Shown here one piece after another: positions 10,545 through 21,159 of a stretch of DNA of 64,000 bases; position 1 is the first letter of the stretch, and each line of letters begins with the position of its first letter. The notes beneath the pieces were generated by a model. It searched no databases. It saw only the letters and a program-made list of their open reading frames with translations, and had not been told where the DNA came from. Origin of the DNA: Bostrychus sinensis. Taxonomy: Eukaryota > Chordata > Actinopteri > Gobiiformes > Eleotridae. The stretch spans positions 39,395,593 to 39,459,592 of the forward strand of contig CM036245.1 of NCBI GenBank assembly GCA_020698575.1. The letters run 5' to 3'. The position numbers were made by a program, and so were the translations under genes.

Positions 10545-11925
10545 TCAGTTTAAGTTTATTTGTCATGTGCATACAAGTACCAAGTACCATAAGCAATGAA
10601 ATAAGATGTGCCCTGGCGCTCTCTCCTAAAAAAAGAAATAACATCCAGAAATAAAATTGACATATAACATACTATGCAATCAATTGAGTATTTATATAAA
10701 TAGCAAAATCAGACATCAGCCCTCCGTATAGTTGAGCTGTTTAAGAGCCTTATTGCTTGGGGATAAAAACTATTCCTGAACCGGGAAGTCCGGGCCTTAA
10801 GGCTTCACAGGCGCTTCTTCTTCGAGGGAAGATAAGAAAAAAAGCTATGGGCATAATGCATAGTGTTTTTTCCTGCAACATTTTTTGTAAATGTCTTGTA
10901 TTTGGGGCAGCGGTGATCCAATAATCTTAGATGCAGTTTTTACTGTTCTTGTAAGGAGACTATGGTCATGTGATGTGACATTGCCTAACCACACCAGCAG
11001 GCATCCTGTTAAAACACTCTCAATTGTACAACAATAAAATTTGATGAGGGTTTCCTTAGACAGGTCATATTTTTTGAGACACCTCAGGAAAAAAAAGTCT
11101 CTGGCTTTTTTGATCGCACAATTAATGTGAAGAGACCAAGAAAGCGAGTCACAAATATGAATTCCCAGAAACTTAAAGCTCTTTACAGTTTCCACAGGAG
11201 TGTTGTCTATATGAACAGGTGTGTATGCTGGTTTCCGTTTCCTGAAATCTAAAATGAGCTCTTTAGTTTTCCCCACATTTAGGGACAGGTTGTTTTTGTG
11301 ACACCACATGATTAGGTTGCTCACCTCGTCCCTATAGACTAATACATTATTGTCAGTAATTAGCCCCATCACTGTAGTATCATCTGCAGATTTAACTATA
11401 CTGTTAATGGGATGTTTTGCCACAGTCGTACATGTACAGACTCTACAGTAAGGGACTAAGACAGCAGCCTTGTGGAGCGCCGGTGTTCAGGACTACAGTA
11501 GATGAAAATCTGTTTCCCACTCTCACTACTTGTGGTCGGCCTGTCAAAAAATCCTGTAACCACTGGCAGATGGGATTTCTGAGGCCAAGGTCTTTTAGCT
11601 TGGTTACAAGGATTGATGGAATTATTGTATTGAAAGCAGTGCTATAATCAACAAATAACATCCTGACATAGGTGCTGTGACTGTCCATGTGTTGAAGCAC
11701 CATAGTACGCCAGTGACACCGCATCATCCACAGCTCTGTTTGCTCTATAAGCAAATTGTAAAGGATCAACAGTGGCACATATGGAGTTGTTTATGTAACT
11801 TTTCACCAGTTGCTCCAAACACTGTAGTCACTGTAGTCATTCATATGAGTAGCAGAGGATTTCTTAGGCACAGGTACTATTATAGCTCTCTTAAAACAGT
11901 GTTAAAGTTACATAATCTGAATTAA
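10545..11925 (-). mobile_element. 5'-truncated L2/CR1-type LINE, reverse-transcriptase fragment
   Basis: On the minus strand 11778-11443 reads RMLFVDYSTAFNTIIPSILV and LNTGAPQGCCLSPLL. Then 11423-10845, in another frame, reads KSADDTTVMG (the catalytic YADD-type box with Ser at the aromatic position), NNLSLNVGKTKELILDF and VKSFKFLGIHICDSLSWS. The order is RT palm then thumb, as in L2/CR1-type fish LINEs. A frameshift separates the two parts, so the copy is inactive. The 3' end, near 10545, reads ACAAATAAACTTAAACTGAAAC on the minus strand. There is no endonuclease domain. Confidence 0.8.
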
Positions 11926-12118
11926 TATTTTCAAAATATTAAGGTAAAAAATTAATTTATAAATCAATACATTTATAAACATGACATAAAAAGGTGGGGG
12001 AGCCTATAGGTTCTGGCCCCAGTCTGGGAGGTGAGCAAACTTTAAACTTTACAATAACGTTTTGCAGTTTAGGCCCAGGTTTCAGACTCAAACAACTCCT
12101 GTCACTGCCAGATTTGGT

Positions 12119-12594
12119 CAGTGGTGGAATGTAACAAAGTAAAAGTACTTAGTTGCTTACTTAAGTACAATTTTCATGTATCTGTACTTTACTTGTGTAC
12201 ATTTTACAAGGAGTACTTTTACTTTACTACATTTTAGAGTATCTGTACTTTTTACTCCACCACCTTGAATTAGTTTACTATTAAAAAGTAGTTTGACTTT
12301 GGTTTAAAATCATTTGTTTTCGCATTGTCATCATTGTAGGCACAGTGCATAAGTATACTTCAGAAAAACGTCACCTACAGATTCAGTCTATTCTTTTGCG
12401 TTTACCTTTCGTTTTCAGCAAAATCCCTCACATTTAATAAATTCATTCGTTTTTGAATCTGTGTAAAATGCTTTTAACTTTTTTACTCAAAAGTACATTT
12501 GAAAGTGAGTACTTTTATTACTTGAGAAAATTTTTGCTCCTTTATCTGGACTTTTACTTAAGTAAAAAAAATATTGCGTACTTCTCCATCACTG
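12119..12594. mobile_element. Non-autonomous hAT-type miniature element, 476 bp
   Basis: It starts CAGTGGTGGAATGTAACAAA and ends CTTCTCCATCACTG. It is flanked by a perfect 8-bp duplication GATTTGGT (12111-12118 and 12595-12602). The interior is rich in AAGTACTTTTACTT-like runs and encodes nothing. Confidence 0.88.
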
Positions 12595-12928
12595 GATTTG
12601 GTCACTTGCAGACAGACACAAATTTTGCCAAATTGATCAAACAACAAATACACAAGCAACAGTGCCCCCAGCAGACCCAGATATCACCAGTGAGTCACAC
12701 GTCTCAGAGTTTCATCCCTCAAACTATGCTTTATAAAATGTACTGAGAAAGCATATTTTAATAAGGACTACTACAGTAAAGTATGTAGTCATTTTCACTT
12801 TTGCCCTTTACATTGATGCAAAGAACAGAGTGAACTTTGAACTTATTTCATTTTTATTTAGTGTTTTATGCTTCCATACCACACTCAGTTCAACACTGAC
12901 AAAACTACTAATCAAATGAAGTGAGGTT

Positions 12929-12934
12929 TTTATT
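12929..12934 (-). promoter_or_regulatory. Candidate polyadenylation signal of zinc-finger gene 2
   Basis: AATAAA on the minus strand, 83 bases after the stop codon at 13017-13019. A second lies at 12853-12858. Confidence 0.5.
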
Positions 12935-13016
12935 AAATGTAACTAAGTCATAGGTACAAAGGCACAGAACTGAACACGACATCTGGATTCCTGTCATAAA
13001 CCAGATGTGTCTTCTG

Positions 13017-14605
13017 TCATGAGGCTTCACAGCTGTGCTTCTTGAGCTGCCGTGAGTCTGAGAAGCCGCGTCCGCACGTGTGACACGAGTACAGCTTCTG
13101 GCCTGTGTGCACCTGCATGTGTGATTTGAGCTGGTTTGACTGGTGGAACTTCCTCTGGCAGAACATGCATTGAAAGGGCTTCTCTCCGCTGTGGATGCGC
13201 ATGTGTCTGTAGAAGTTCCCGTCGGTGCGGAAGGCTTTGCCACACTGGTCGCACTTGTAGGGTTTCTCTCCTGTGTGTATGCGCTCATGCTGCTTCAGAC
13301 TGCTGGCCTGGAAAAAGCTCTTCCCACACACGTCACACACGAAGGGCTTCTCCCCGGTGTGACTGCGCTGGTGGTAGCTGAACGAGTACTTATTGTGAAA
13401 AGATTTGTCACATATTCCACAGTTAAACTCCTTCTGCTCACTGTGGCCTTTCTCGTGCAGTTTGAGCGACCAGGCTGCGGTGAAGCCTCTCAGGCAGATT
13501 TTACAGCTGAATGGTTTGACCACAGACCTGTTTCTGCATCTGGGCTGTGAGAAGGCCTGCAGCCCGTCTGTTTGCTCGTCCCGGTCGGCGTGCACGGACT
13601 TCTGATGCACCAGCAGTCTGCAGTTGAACAGAAAGGTCTTTCCGCACAGGTCGCACATGAAGGGCTTGCGCGCACCGTGGATGAGCATGTGGGATTTGAG
13701 TTTGTTGTTGTCGGAGAAGCTCTTGTCACACTCCTGGCAGGTGAAGGGCTTCTCCCCGGTGTGGATGCGGATGTGCCTCTTCAGGTTGTTGTTGAGGCTG
13801 AAGCGTGCTCCGCAGATATGGCAGGTGAAGGGTTTCTCCCCGGTGTGTACCACGCTGTGCCGCTTCAGTGCTGTACCGGTTCTGTATGAGCGGTTACAGA
13901 CGATGCAGATAAACGGAGTGATGCCCGTGTGTTTCCTCTTATGCACGGTCAGCGAGTGGGCATACTTAAATGTCTCCTCACATACTGGACATTTGTACTT
14001 TTTGGTGTTTGTGTGAACCATTTGGTGGAAACGAAGCGTGTCTTTGCTTTTGAACTCCTTGCCACACGTGGCGCAGCTGAAGGGTCTCTCCTCAGAGTGG
14101 ACCACCATGTGGCACCTGAGCTGAACTGAAGTCTTGCAGCTCTTGTCACAGAGCGGACACTGGAATGTCAGCGTCTGCTTCTGGTGGCGCGCCCGGTGGT
14201 TCTCCAGGGACTGCTCCAGCCTGAAGGTCTTCCCACACTGCTCACAGGTGAAAGGTTTGGGCTGCAGAGTTTGCAGGTGCCGCGTCACATGGTTAAGCAG
14301 CGACTGCTCCTTTCTGAACGCCCTCTTACAGTGAGGGCAGGGGAAGGGCAGCGGGTTTCTGCTTGGACCGTGACTCTCGATGTGTCTCTCCAGAGACACC
14401 TCATCCAGAAAAGTCTGGTCACACTTGTCACAGATGTAAGGCTTTTTGTGCACCTTCATGTGCTTGTTCAGATCTCCTTTCCAGTGAAATCCCATGTTAC
14501 AAATGTCACAGAAGTAGCGCTTCACAGTCTTTAAAGTTCTCCCTGACACTCGACTCTCCACTACTTTCACAGCGACTATGTCTTCAGCCAAATCATCAGC
14601 AGGAC
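13017..14605 (-). CDS. Finger-array exon of zinc-finger gene 2
   Basis: The acceptor TTTTCCAG precedes GTCCTGCTGATG. The exon opens with a short acidic segment (PADDLAEDIVAVKVVESRVS) and then C2H2 fingers starting YFCDICNMGFHWKGDLNKH. Most linkers after finger 7 are TGEKPF, the canonical form. A 30-residue linker (about 13500-13590) separates finger 11, which has an extra residue between its His (HQKSVH), from finger 12. The final unit CHTCGRGFSDSRQLKKHSC lacks the last His. The stop is TGA at 13017-13019. Confidence 0.88.
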
Positions 14606-17202
14606 CTGGAAAAGAAACAATCACTATTGTTTTTGAGGAGGAAGGCAGCTCTATGAAAAACGCATGATGTATAGGGTCCATATGTACATACATTTGTATG
14701 ATTTTGAAGAAGCTCTTCTCTTCCTTTTTGGTCTCCCTGCAGCTGAGACATCAACAGAACTCTGTTGAAAATAATGACAAGTTTATGCAAAAGTAATTCA
14801 TGCAGTGTGCACTGTACAAAAGGATAAGCACATACGTGGTTATAAAATATATAAACGTATATGAAAATAAATGGAATGTAAATCCACAGACAATGAACAC
14901 TTGTAATGGTCAACAGCTGTCTATGATGATCAATGGTAAAGGGAGCAGGCATTTTTAGTTTTAACTTCTGCCTACTCCTTTGGGGCATAAAGCTATGTGA
15001 TATACATCTGTGTATTGTTCACTGAACTGCTCAAATCAATCACAAATACATGATACACTACATCATCACGAGAGATAAGCTAAAGCTGTATTTACAGGAT
15101 TTTGGAAATGCCCAGACTTAGAATTAACGATGTTCATGTCTCTGATCATGGATTGGTCCAAGAAACGTTGATCTGATTTAAGGTCAGGTTGTAGTCACAG
15201 GTATAGAATAATCTGGTTTGTTCAAACACTGACAGTAAAGGACAAATCTAAATATAAGGCCAAAATTACATCTGGTCATTGCAAATTGTTGATACATTTT
15301 ATTTCTTGTAGCATACTTCTAAGCTGTACGTGAAAATACTAAAGTTGAAAAGTGAGATATTAGAAGACAGTGTTACATGGTTTCATTATTGAAACAAAGG
15401 AATAAATGATGTAAAAGATGGCAAAATATACATCCAGTATGACAATATTTCTTTCTTACAGTTTTACTATATTTGTTACTTTCCCCATATTGTCCTGCCT
15501 TATCCCATTGAACACACTTTATGTCCCACATTTGGTCTGTTATGATCGGATCACCTCATTTACAGATGGTGTTGTAATAATTATTACTGATACTATTGGT
15601 GAGTACCAAACCCTTCAAAAATCACACCTGGTAAAGCAGTGTCATTGCTTTCAGTAGTGTTTCTTGATCTTGATCTGGTTAATCATGAGTGTATGTGTTT
15701 GTTTGGAACTGTTTTTTTTTTTAATGTAACTTTTGATTTTATTTGCTGTCCTACTTGACCAGGACTCCCAAGCAGAAATAATATAATATCTCAATGGAAA
15801 CACAGAGAAAAGCAGCATCGAGGACTGGAGGATTAGAGGTTTACTGTTGTTGTACATTTGTAGAGACTGCAAACCATAAACATCTGAATAATGACCCTTT
15901 AGCGGCAGATTCTTCAGGGAATTTGACCCTATCCTCCATCTCAGTCTTACACCATAGAACTTCAGAATGTTGTGACAGCAACCTGAAAACATCATGTTGG
16001 CATGGGTTATCAGCCAAACTGTTACATTTTTATTTCCATTGTCTATTGGCGCATCCATACAGAAAATACATTTAAACTTGCGCAAAAGAGGACTTCTGAG
16101 GCCTACATAAAAGAAGAAACTCTAAGTAAGAGCTAACCTAAATACTTATAACAACATGTGTTGCTACCACAAAGATGCAAAGTGCTGACCTGGTCCAGTG
16201 CTGGCTCTGTCCCACTCACCACGCTAGAGTCAGGGCTGTGCGGAGTCTGGGGGCTCTGAGGAGGAAAGCTGGGGGCCGCCGGTCCTGGATCAGTGCACAC
16301 CAACAGCACGGGCGCCTCTGGTGGGAATAATAATAATGGATTAGATCTATATTGCATTATTCTCCATTATTCATTTGCTCCTCAGTCACGCTGATGGTGG
16401 TGGTGAGATACTTCTGTAGACACAGCTGCCCCGGGGCAGACTGATGGAAGTGTGGCTGTCAATCGCCTATGGCCCCTCAAACCACAAACACAGTTACACT
16501 GACACAGTCATACATAGGCAAGATGGGTGAAGTGTCTTGCCCAAAAACACAACGACAGTATGCAATGAGCGAACATCTCCACTGACTGAGCCACTGCTGC
16601 AAGAATGATTTAAAGGCATTCCTGGAGGAAAACATTTCTATTCCTCAAGCACATGGTCTACAATATTGTAGCCTATACTGACTGTTACTCTGCGTAGTTT
16701 GTGTGTCAAAAGTTCACAGCCACATGATTTACATAGACAGGACACCTGTCCCCGGGTTCAAAAGTCACACAAACACAGACACTTGTGACTAACCAAGCAG
16801 AGAGCCGTCCTCTAGCAGGACGGGCTCGGGGCCGGGGTCCTTGCTGCCGCCCTCACTGAAGCTCTTGAGCTCTTTCTCCAGCTGCCTCATGTCTTTTCCC
16901 AGCTGTCCCACTCTGGCCTCCAGCTCCAGCTGACCGGCCTTCCGCTGCAGCACGTCCTCCAGCTGCGCCACTCTGGTCCGCAGAGCCTCCACCTCCTCGG
17001 CCATCCCCGCGGACAGTTCGGTGAACACGGCCTGAAGGTCCAGGACCAGACCGCGTTGTACGCTCCGGAGCTGCTCAGACTGGGGCTCCTCCATCTCCGG
17101 GACTGGCGCCTCTTTTCCCCAAGCTTCCCTGCACGCGAGCACGGTGGCCTGGATCGCGGCTTCCACTAGTGACGCCACGGCGTCCATAAACCTGGGCTCC
17201 AT
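13017..17202 (-). CDS. Zinc-finger gene 2: multi-C2H2 zinc-finger protein, two or three coding exons (665 or 715 aa)
   Basis: Secure parts are exon 16794-17202 (409 nt, ends phase 1) and the array exon 13017-14605 (starts phase 1). They join directly in frame, giving LLGPADDLAED and a 665-residue protein. A third segment, 16168-16317 (150 nt, phase 1 at both ends), could be included, giving 715 residues. The product has an acidic coiled-coil N-terminus and 16 well-formed C2H2 fingers plus a degenerate 17th, so it is probably a nuclear DNA-binding regulator. The array resembles that of zinc-finger gene 1: both have an FMCDLCGKTFL finger followed by a long linker, and both end GFSDSR-x-LKKHSC. 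No KRAB, BTB or SCAN domain is seen and no ortholog name is assigned. Confidence 0.8.
14606..16167. other. Intron of zinc-finger gene 2
   Basis: AT-rich. It holds the exon-like segment at 15462-15598 on the opposite strand; nothing else is recognised. Confidence 0.35.
15462..15598 (+). pseudogene. Isolated exon-like segment with R-x3-F-T-D motif (TMEM175-like?)
   Basis: An open stretch is flanked by a good acceptor (TTTCTTTCTTACAG) and a strong donor (ATTG|GTGAGT). It encodes two hydrophobic stretches around YDRITSFTDGVVIIITDTI. The R-x3-F-S/T-D-G pattern is the signature of the first helix of TMEM175-family potassium channels. No neighbouring exon of such a gene was found on this strand, so it may be an orphan exon, a retained fragment or chance. 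The family link is inference from one short motif. Confidence 0.25.
16168..16317 (-). CDS. Candidate alternative middle exon of zinc-finger gene 2
   Basis: The acceptor is CCACCAG|AGGCGCC. It encodes EAPVLLVCTDPGPAAPSFPP followed by QSPQTPHSPDSSVVSGTEP, a proline/serine-rich segment with coding character. To stay in frame it must end in phase 1; the best such donor is TGTG|GTAGCA at 16167. Stronger donors (GTG|GTGAGT near 16218, CAG|GTCAGC near 16190) leave phase 0 and would break the frame. Inclusion and its exact 3' end are therefore uncertain. A SINE tail lies directly upstream of the acceptor. Confidence 0.4.
16362..16600 (-). mobile_element. V-SINE-like tRNA-derived SINE
   Basis: The minus strand begins GCAGCAGTGGCTCAGTCAGT and has the central block TTGGGCAAGACACTTCACCC. 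It continues with GTTTGAGGGGCCATAGGCG, CCATCAGTCTGCCCCGGGGCAG, and a tail GAGCAAATGAATAATGG. The same blocks in the same order occur at 60319-60661 plus 62042-62140, confirming a repeat family. Confidence 0.75.
16794..17202 (-). CDS. First coding exon of zinc-finger gene 2
   Basis: It starts at ATG 17200-17202 (MEPRFMDAVASLVEAAIQAT), the first Met in the frame, and ends CTTG|GTTAGT. The middle is a leucine-heptad coiled coil (EEVEALRTRVAQLEDVLQRK then ARVGQLGKDMRQLEKELKSF), and the end is acidic (EPVLLEDGSLL). The exon and its surroundings are more GC- and CpG-rich than the array exon's flanks, as expected near a promoter. Confidence 0.8.
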
Positions 17203-17420
17203 GTCTCCTGAACACAGCGGGCCGCGGGACGTCCCGTCTCTCACACACTCATGTTTCTAAAGAAGAACAGGAGGCGGTATTTATGTCTGAGGGGTTTAGT
17301 TTCGAGCCAAACTAACAAACAAACCTCAAAAGTTCTTCTTCCGCATCTGACGCGGCCCTGAACTCTGACCCGGATGCAGAGGATAGACAGTGCGCTGTGC
17401 TGCCACCTACTGTCCCGGAG
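17203..17420 (-). promoter_or_regulatory. Candidate CpG-rich promoter region of zinc-finger gene 2
   Basis: This is a CpG-rich stretch upstream of the start codon, with an ETS-like GCGGAAGAAG near 17340 and GACAGTAGGTGGCAGCAC (minus strand, 17397-17414), close to the CTCF core. No TATA box is seen. Motif-based only. Confidence 0.4.
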
Positions 17421-20305
17421 TGTGTCCTCCGTGCGGGTTGGCCTAACCTCAAAATATAATGTCATACTCATAATAATCTGTAATAATAATCTAAACTTTT
17501 TCCTTGAGTAGAACTTATTTATTGTTATTTTATCGCATAGCCCTGTTTTTTTTTTTTTTTTTTAACTATTTTGATGGACTTTTTTAAGGACTAGTAAGGC
17601 GTAATAAAGTGTTGTTTGTTTTTTAAAATAAAATGTGCTATAAATGAAGTAGATGGGATTAAGTTGGAATATTTATATAATATATAATATTTTGCGACAA
17701 TTAGCTCTAAATGACAAAAGTAATCTTTTTTGTACTAATTTTTTTAGCAATATCTGTGAATATTGTGAGTGTTGGAGTTTGTGTGTGTGTGATTTTGATT
17801 TAACATTTAGATTTAATATATAACATTAAGATTAAATATATAAAGATCACACATTTAAGATTATACCTTAAATGTGGGATTTAGATTTAACATATAAGAT
17901 TTTGATTTAAGCTGTAACATTTAGATTTATTTTATAACATGAGATATAAAACAATTTAAATATTTACAATTATAGGTGTAAATGGGGTAAAAAGATTTGA
18001 AAATGTCTGCCTGTGTTATGTCATTTGGAGCAAAATGAAAAATGTGAATGTTATTTTTATGTTGAGCCCCCCCATGTGTGACATGCATGCACTTGTACTT
18101 CTACTGTATCGCACTGATGGATCATTTAGTAGACTCTAGTAGCAATAAGTATTTTCAATGGAGCCGACTAAGCCCTAAAGAACAAATTTTGCCGCCCTTC
18201 TAAAATCTTTTAATTTACACTCAATACCTTTTCCACTTTTAACCAAGGACATCAAGTTGTTGAGTGCTTTTACTTGAGAGTAATAATATCTGAAGTTACA
18301 GTACTTTTCAGAGCTTCTTTTGCCATGGGGCAGGTGAGTAACACAACAGGCTGAAAGCATGAATGAGAAACCCAAAGGTATTTATTAGTTGGATGGTTGA
18401 TGTCAAACAGATGGTACAGTAGTTTGTGGTTGGGTCAGTCCAGAGGAGGACCTCAGTACCTCTGCGTGTCGTTCAATATTCATCTCATTCAGCTTGGTTT
18501 GTTGTGTCCAACATGCAAGTAGATAATTGCATTGATCTGGCATTCACACCTAGTTGAGATGCATAAAGTGTGTAACATAAATCAGACAGGATTCCAAAAG
18601 CAAATAGAGTTCTCAAGAAATGATAAACTCCACAACAGACATTTCCCTTCTGGTTCTGACTCCAGGCCACGTCCACACTAATACGCTTTCATTTTAAAAC
18701 TGCAATGTTGAATGAAAACAACACAATGTGCCCCTTTTAGAAATTCACATTCTATTAAAGCTCACACTAAACAATAAATCAAAATACCAATTCATAGTTT
18801 TACCTATAGTTATGATTTCTGTGCTGTGGACATGTCATAAGGCAGCAGAAGTTTTAAAATGAAGACATATTATTTTGGTCATAGCTTCATTAAATAGAAA
18901 AATAGGACAAACTGGGACAGGGACATTTGGGTCTACAGGCATGGAAGTGACCTCCTCATAGGGAAGAATATTACTGAAGGGAAACAAGCACATCATAAAT
19001 AACATTTTCATAGAGTAGACACGGTATCACATCAGACCTCTCAACTCCTCCCTGTCTTTTATGGCTTGGTGGTGTCTGACAAACAAACAAACAAAAAAAG
19101 CTTTACACATGCGCTCACCCAGTTATATTTGGCTCTGTGTGATGGAGTCCCACATGGGCTCATGGTCATGGACCCTGTGTGTTTGGAAGACTGAGGTGGA
19201 GGCAGCATGACTGTGAGGACCTGAGTGCCGGGGTCACTCTGGAGTCGGATAACTGAGTGTGTCTGGACTCCACTCTTCCAAATGAATGTGGTAATTAAAA
19301 ACATTATGCAAAGATTAAAAATAACAGTCACTTCACAACAAATCCACAAAATATGAATGATAATACTGTCATATGGCACTCAATAAGACTGAGTGTAATC
19401 ACTGAGACGAAATCCAACCCTGCCCCTCATGTTTGATCAGCGTTTCGAATACAAAATGCTCCTTTCAACAGAAACAAGAAGAGTTGTGAAAGCTAATAAT
19501 AAAAGCAATGATAAGCAAAAATGTTGTTTCTCTGAGAAAACCAGTGTCACAGAGAATGACCAAATGATCCAAAAGCTCTCCTGGTCTGTAAGCTCCTCAC
19601 ATCATGGTGAAGATGGCGTTCAGGGCAGAAAACATGTCAATTTTGTGCTTTTTAACAAAAGTAGAATCAGCAGTGTTTGGATTCTGTCCTATTCACCAGC
19701 ACACAGTTATGACAAATTTAAACTGACATAATTTAACCAAAGTTAATAAATCCCTGAAGCCAGACACGTTAATAAATCTATTTACATGTGGGTTTTGGAG
19801 TCTCACTGTTTTTGTTCTGTAGTGTTTAAAAACATCTTATTTCTTAATGTTAAGGAAAGGAATTTGCACTTGGTGTTCAAAGGACCACTGTTCTGCTCTC
19901 TTCCGGATGATCATACAGCGCATTCAAACATAGGCCGGTGGTCCACTGCTCTGGGCTGGAGTCATTAGTGAATCGATTCAGAAAATGGTGACAGGAGCTT
20001 ATTCTCAGCTCAGATTTCTTCAAAAGGCGCACTGAGCTGGCTGTGTCCTCACATCAAACCATGGAATGCACACATAAACTTTTGTTTTTGTAAATGAAAC
20101 TCTTAAATCATGGTTAAGCATCCTACCAACTCCAGTAATTGGCAATGTTGCACCTTCATGCTTTTTTTGTTAGACTTAAATCAAGTGCACAGACAAATAA
20201 AAAAGATGTGCTAGTTTAATAGCACAATTACTAAATTAGTTGACAATTATTTCAATAATTGATTATAATCGATTAATCCGATTAGTTGTTGCAGCCCTAG
20301 AGGAC
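17421..20305. other. Intergenic stretch without a recognised gene
   Basis: It contains a T-run at 17548-17565 and an AT-rich block (17795-17960) of degenerate ATTTAGATTTAA/TATAACATT repeats. Weak open frames at 19059-19379 and 19429-19731 have no recognised domain. At 20205-20298 the sequence TAATCGATTAATCCGATTAGTTGTTGCAGCCCTA resembles the right end of an hAT element of the CAGCCCTA family seen at 62041, without a matching left end. Confidence 0.35.
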
Positions 20306-20812
20306 AGTGAGATGGTTCTGAGGTGGTGAGGGAGGAGAGTTACAAAGTTTTGCTGCTGAGGAGGTGATGGAGGAGAGTGAGATGGTTCTGCTGCTGAGGA
20401 GGTGATGGAGGAGAGTGAGATGGTTCTGCTGCTGAGGAGGTGATGGAGGAGAGTGAGATGGTTCTGCTGCTGAGGAGGTGATGGAGGAGAGTGAGATGGT
20501 TCTGCTGCTGAGGAGGTGATGGAGGAGAGTGAGATGGTTCTGCTGCTGAGGAGGTGATGGAGGAGAGTGAGATGGTTCTGCTGCTGAGGAGGTGATGGAG
20601 GAGAGTGAGATGGTTCTGCTGCTGAGGAGGTGATGGAGGAGAGTGAGATGGTTCTGCTGCTGAGGAGGTGATGGAGGAGAGTGAGATGGTTCTGCTGCTG
20701 AGGAGGTGATGGAGGAGAGTGAGATGGTTCTGCTGCTGAGGAGGTGATGGAGGAGAGTGAGATGGTTCTGCTGCTGAGGAGGTGATGGAGGAGAGTGAGA
20801 TGGTTCCAGAGA
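20306..20812. repeat. 38-bp minisatellite, about 12 copies
   Basis: The unit is GTTCTGCTGCTGAGGAGGTG followed by ATGGAGGAGAGTGAGATG. Copies from about 20350 to 20806 are almost identical, with one degenerate unit at the left. 38 is not divisible by three, so three units (114 bp) give a 38-residue period. Because the unit has no stop in several frames on the minus strand, long repetitive open frames appear. The high identity suggests recent expansion or gene conversion. Confidence 0.92.
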
Positions 20813-21159
20813 GTCTGACCATTCCGGGCCAGAGTCTGTTAAAGTCCTGCCACACCTCACTCTGCTTTATGAGCTCACAGAGCATCAGGCAAAGCTGAGA
20901 GGAGTGTAAAGTTACGCAACAGCAGAGCAAAAAAACTGATGGAGAGAAAGATGCAGGAAGGCTGTTCATCATTTTGCAACAGTCTCTGCTTTTTTCCAGA
21001 GCTGTGTTTTTATAAAGCGGAGTTTTCAAAACTTTCCTAAAATACATGGACAAAACAGGACGATTGTCTGGTGATATTTACAGAGCATGTGTGTATCCAA
21101 TAATCACATACATATTTAACTGTGAACTTAGCTTTTCTCTATCTCCTCTGTATGAACAA

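Noticed and set aside
13143..14534. Several plus-strand frames of 80-135 codons opposite the zinc-finger arrays
   Set aside because: Shadows of C2H2 repeats on the minus strand.
19059..19379. 106-codon minus-strand frame (RLQSDPGTQVLTVMLPPP)
   Set aside because: No recognised domain, no clear splice partners; kept only as a note.
20297..21053. Long minus-strand open frames encoding SAAEPSHSPPSPPQQQNHL-type repeats
   Set aside because: They are produced by the 38-bp minisatellite, which lacks stops in several frames; the non-repeat leader has no recognised domain.
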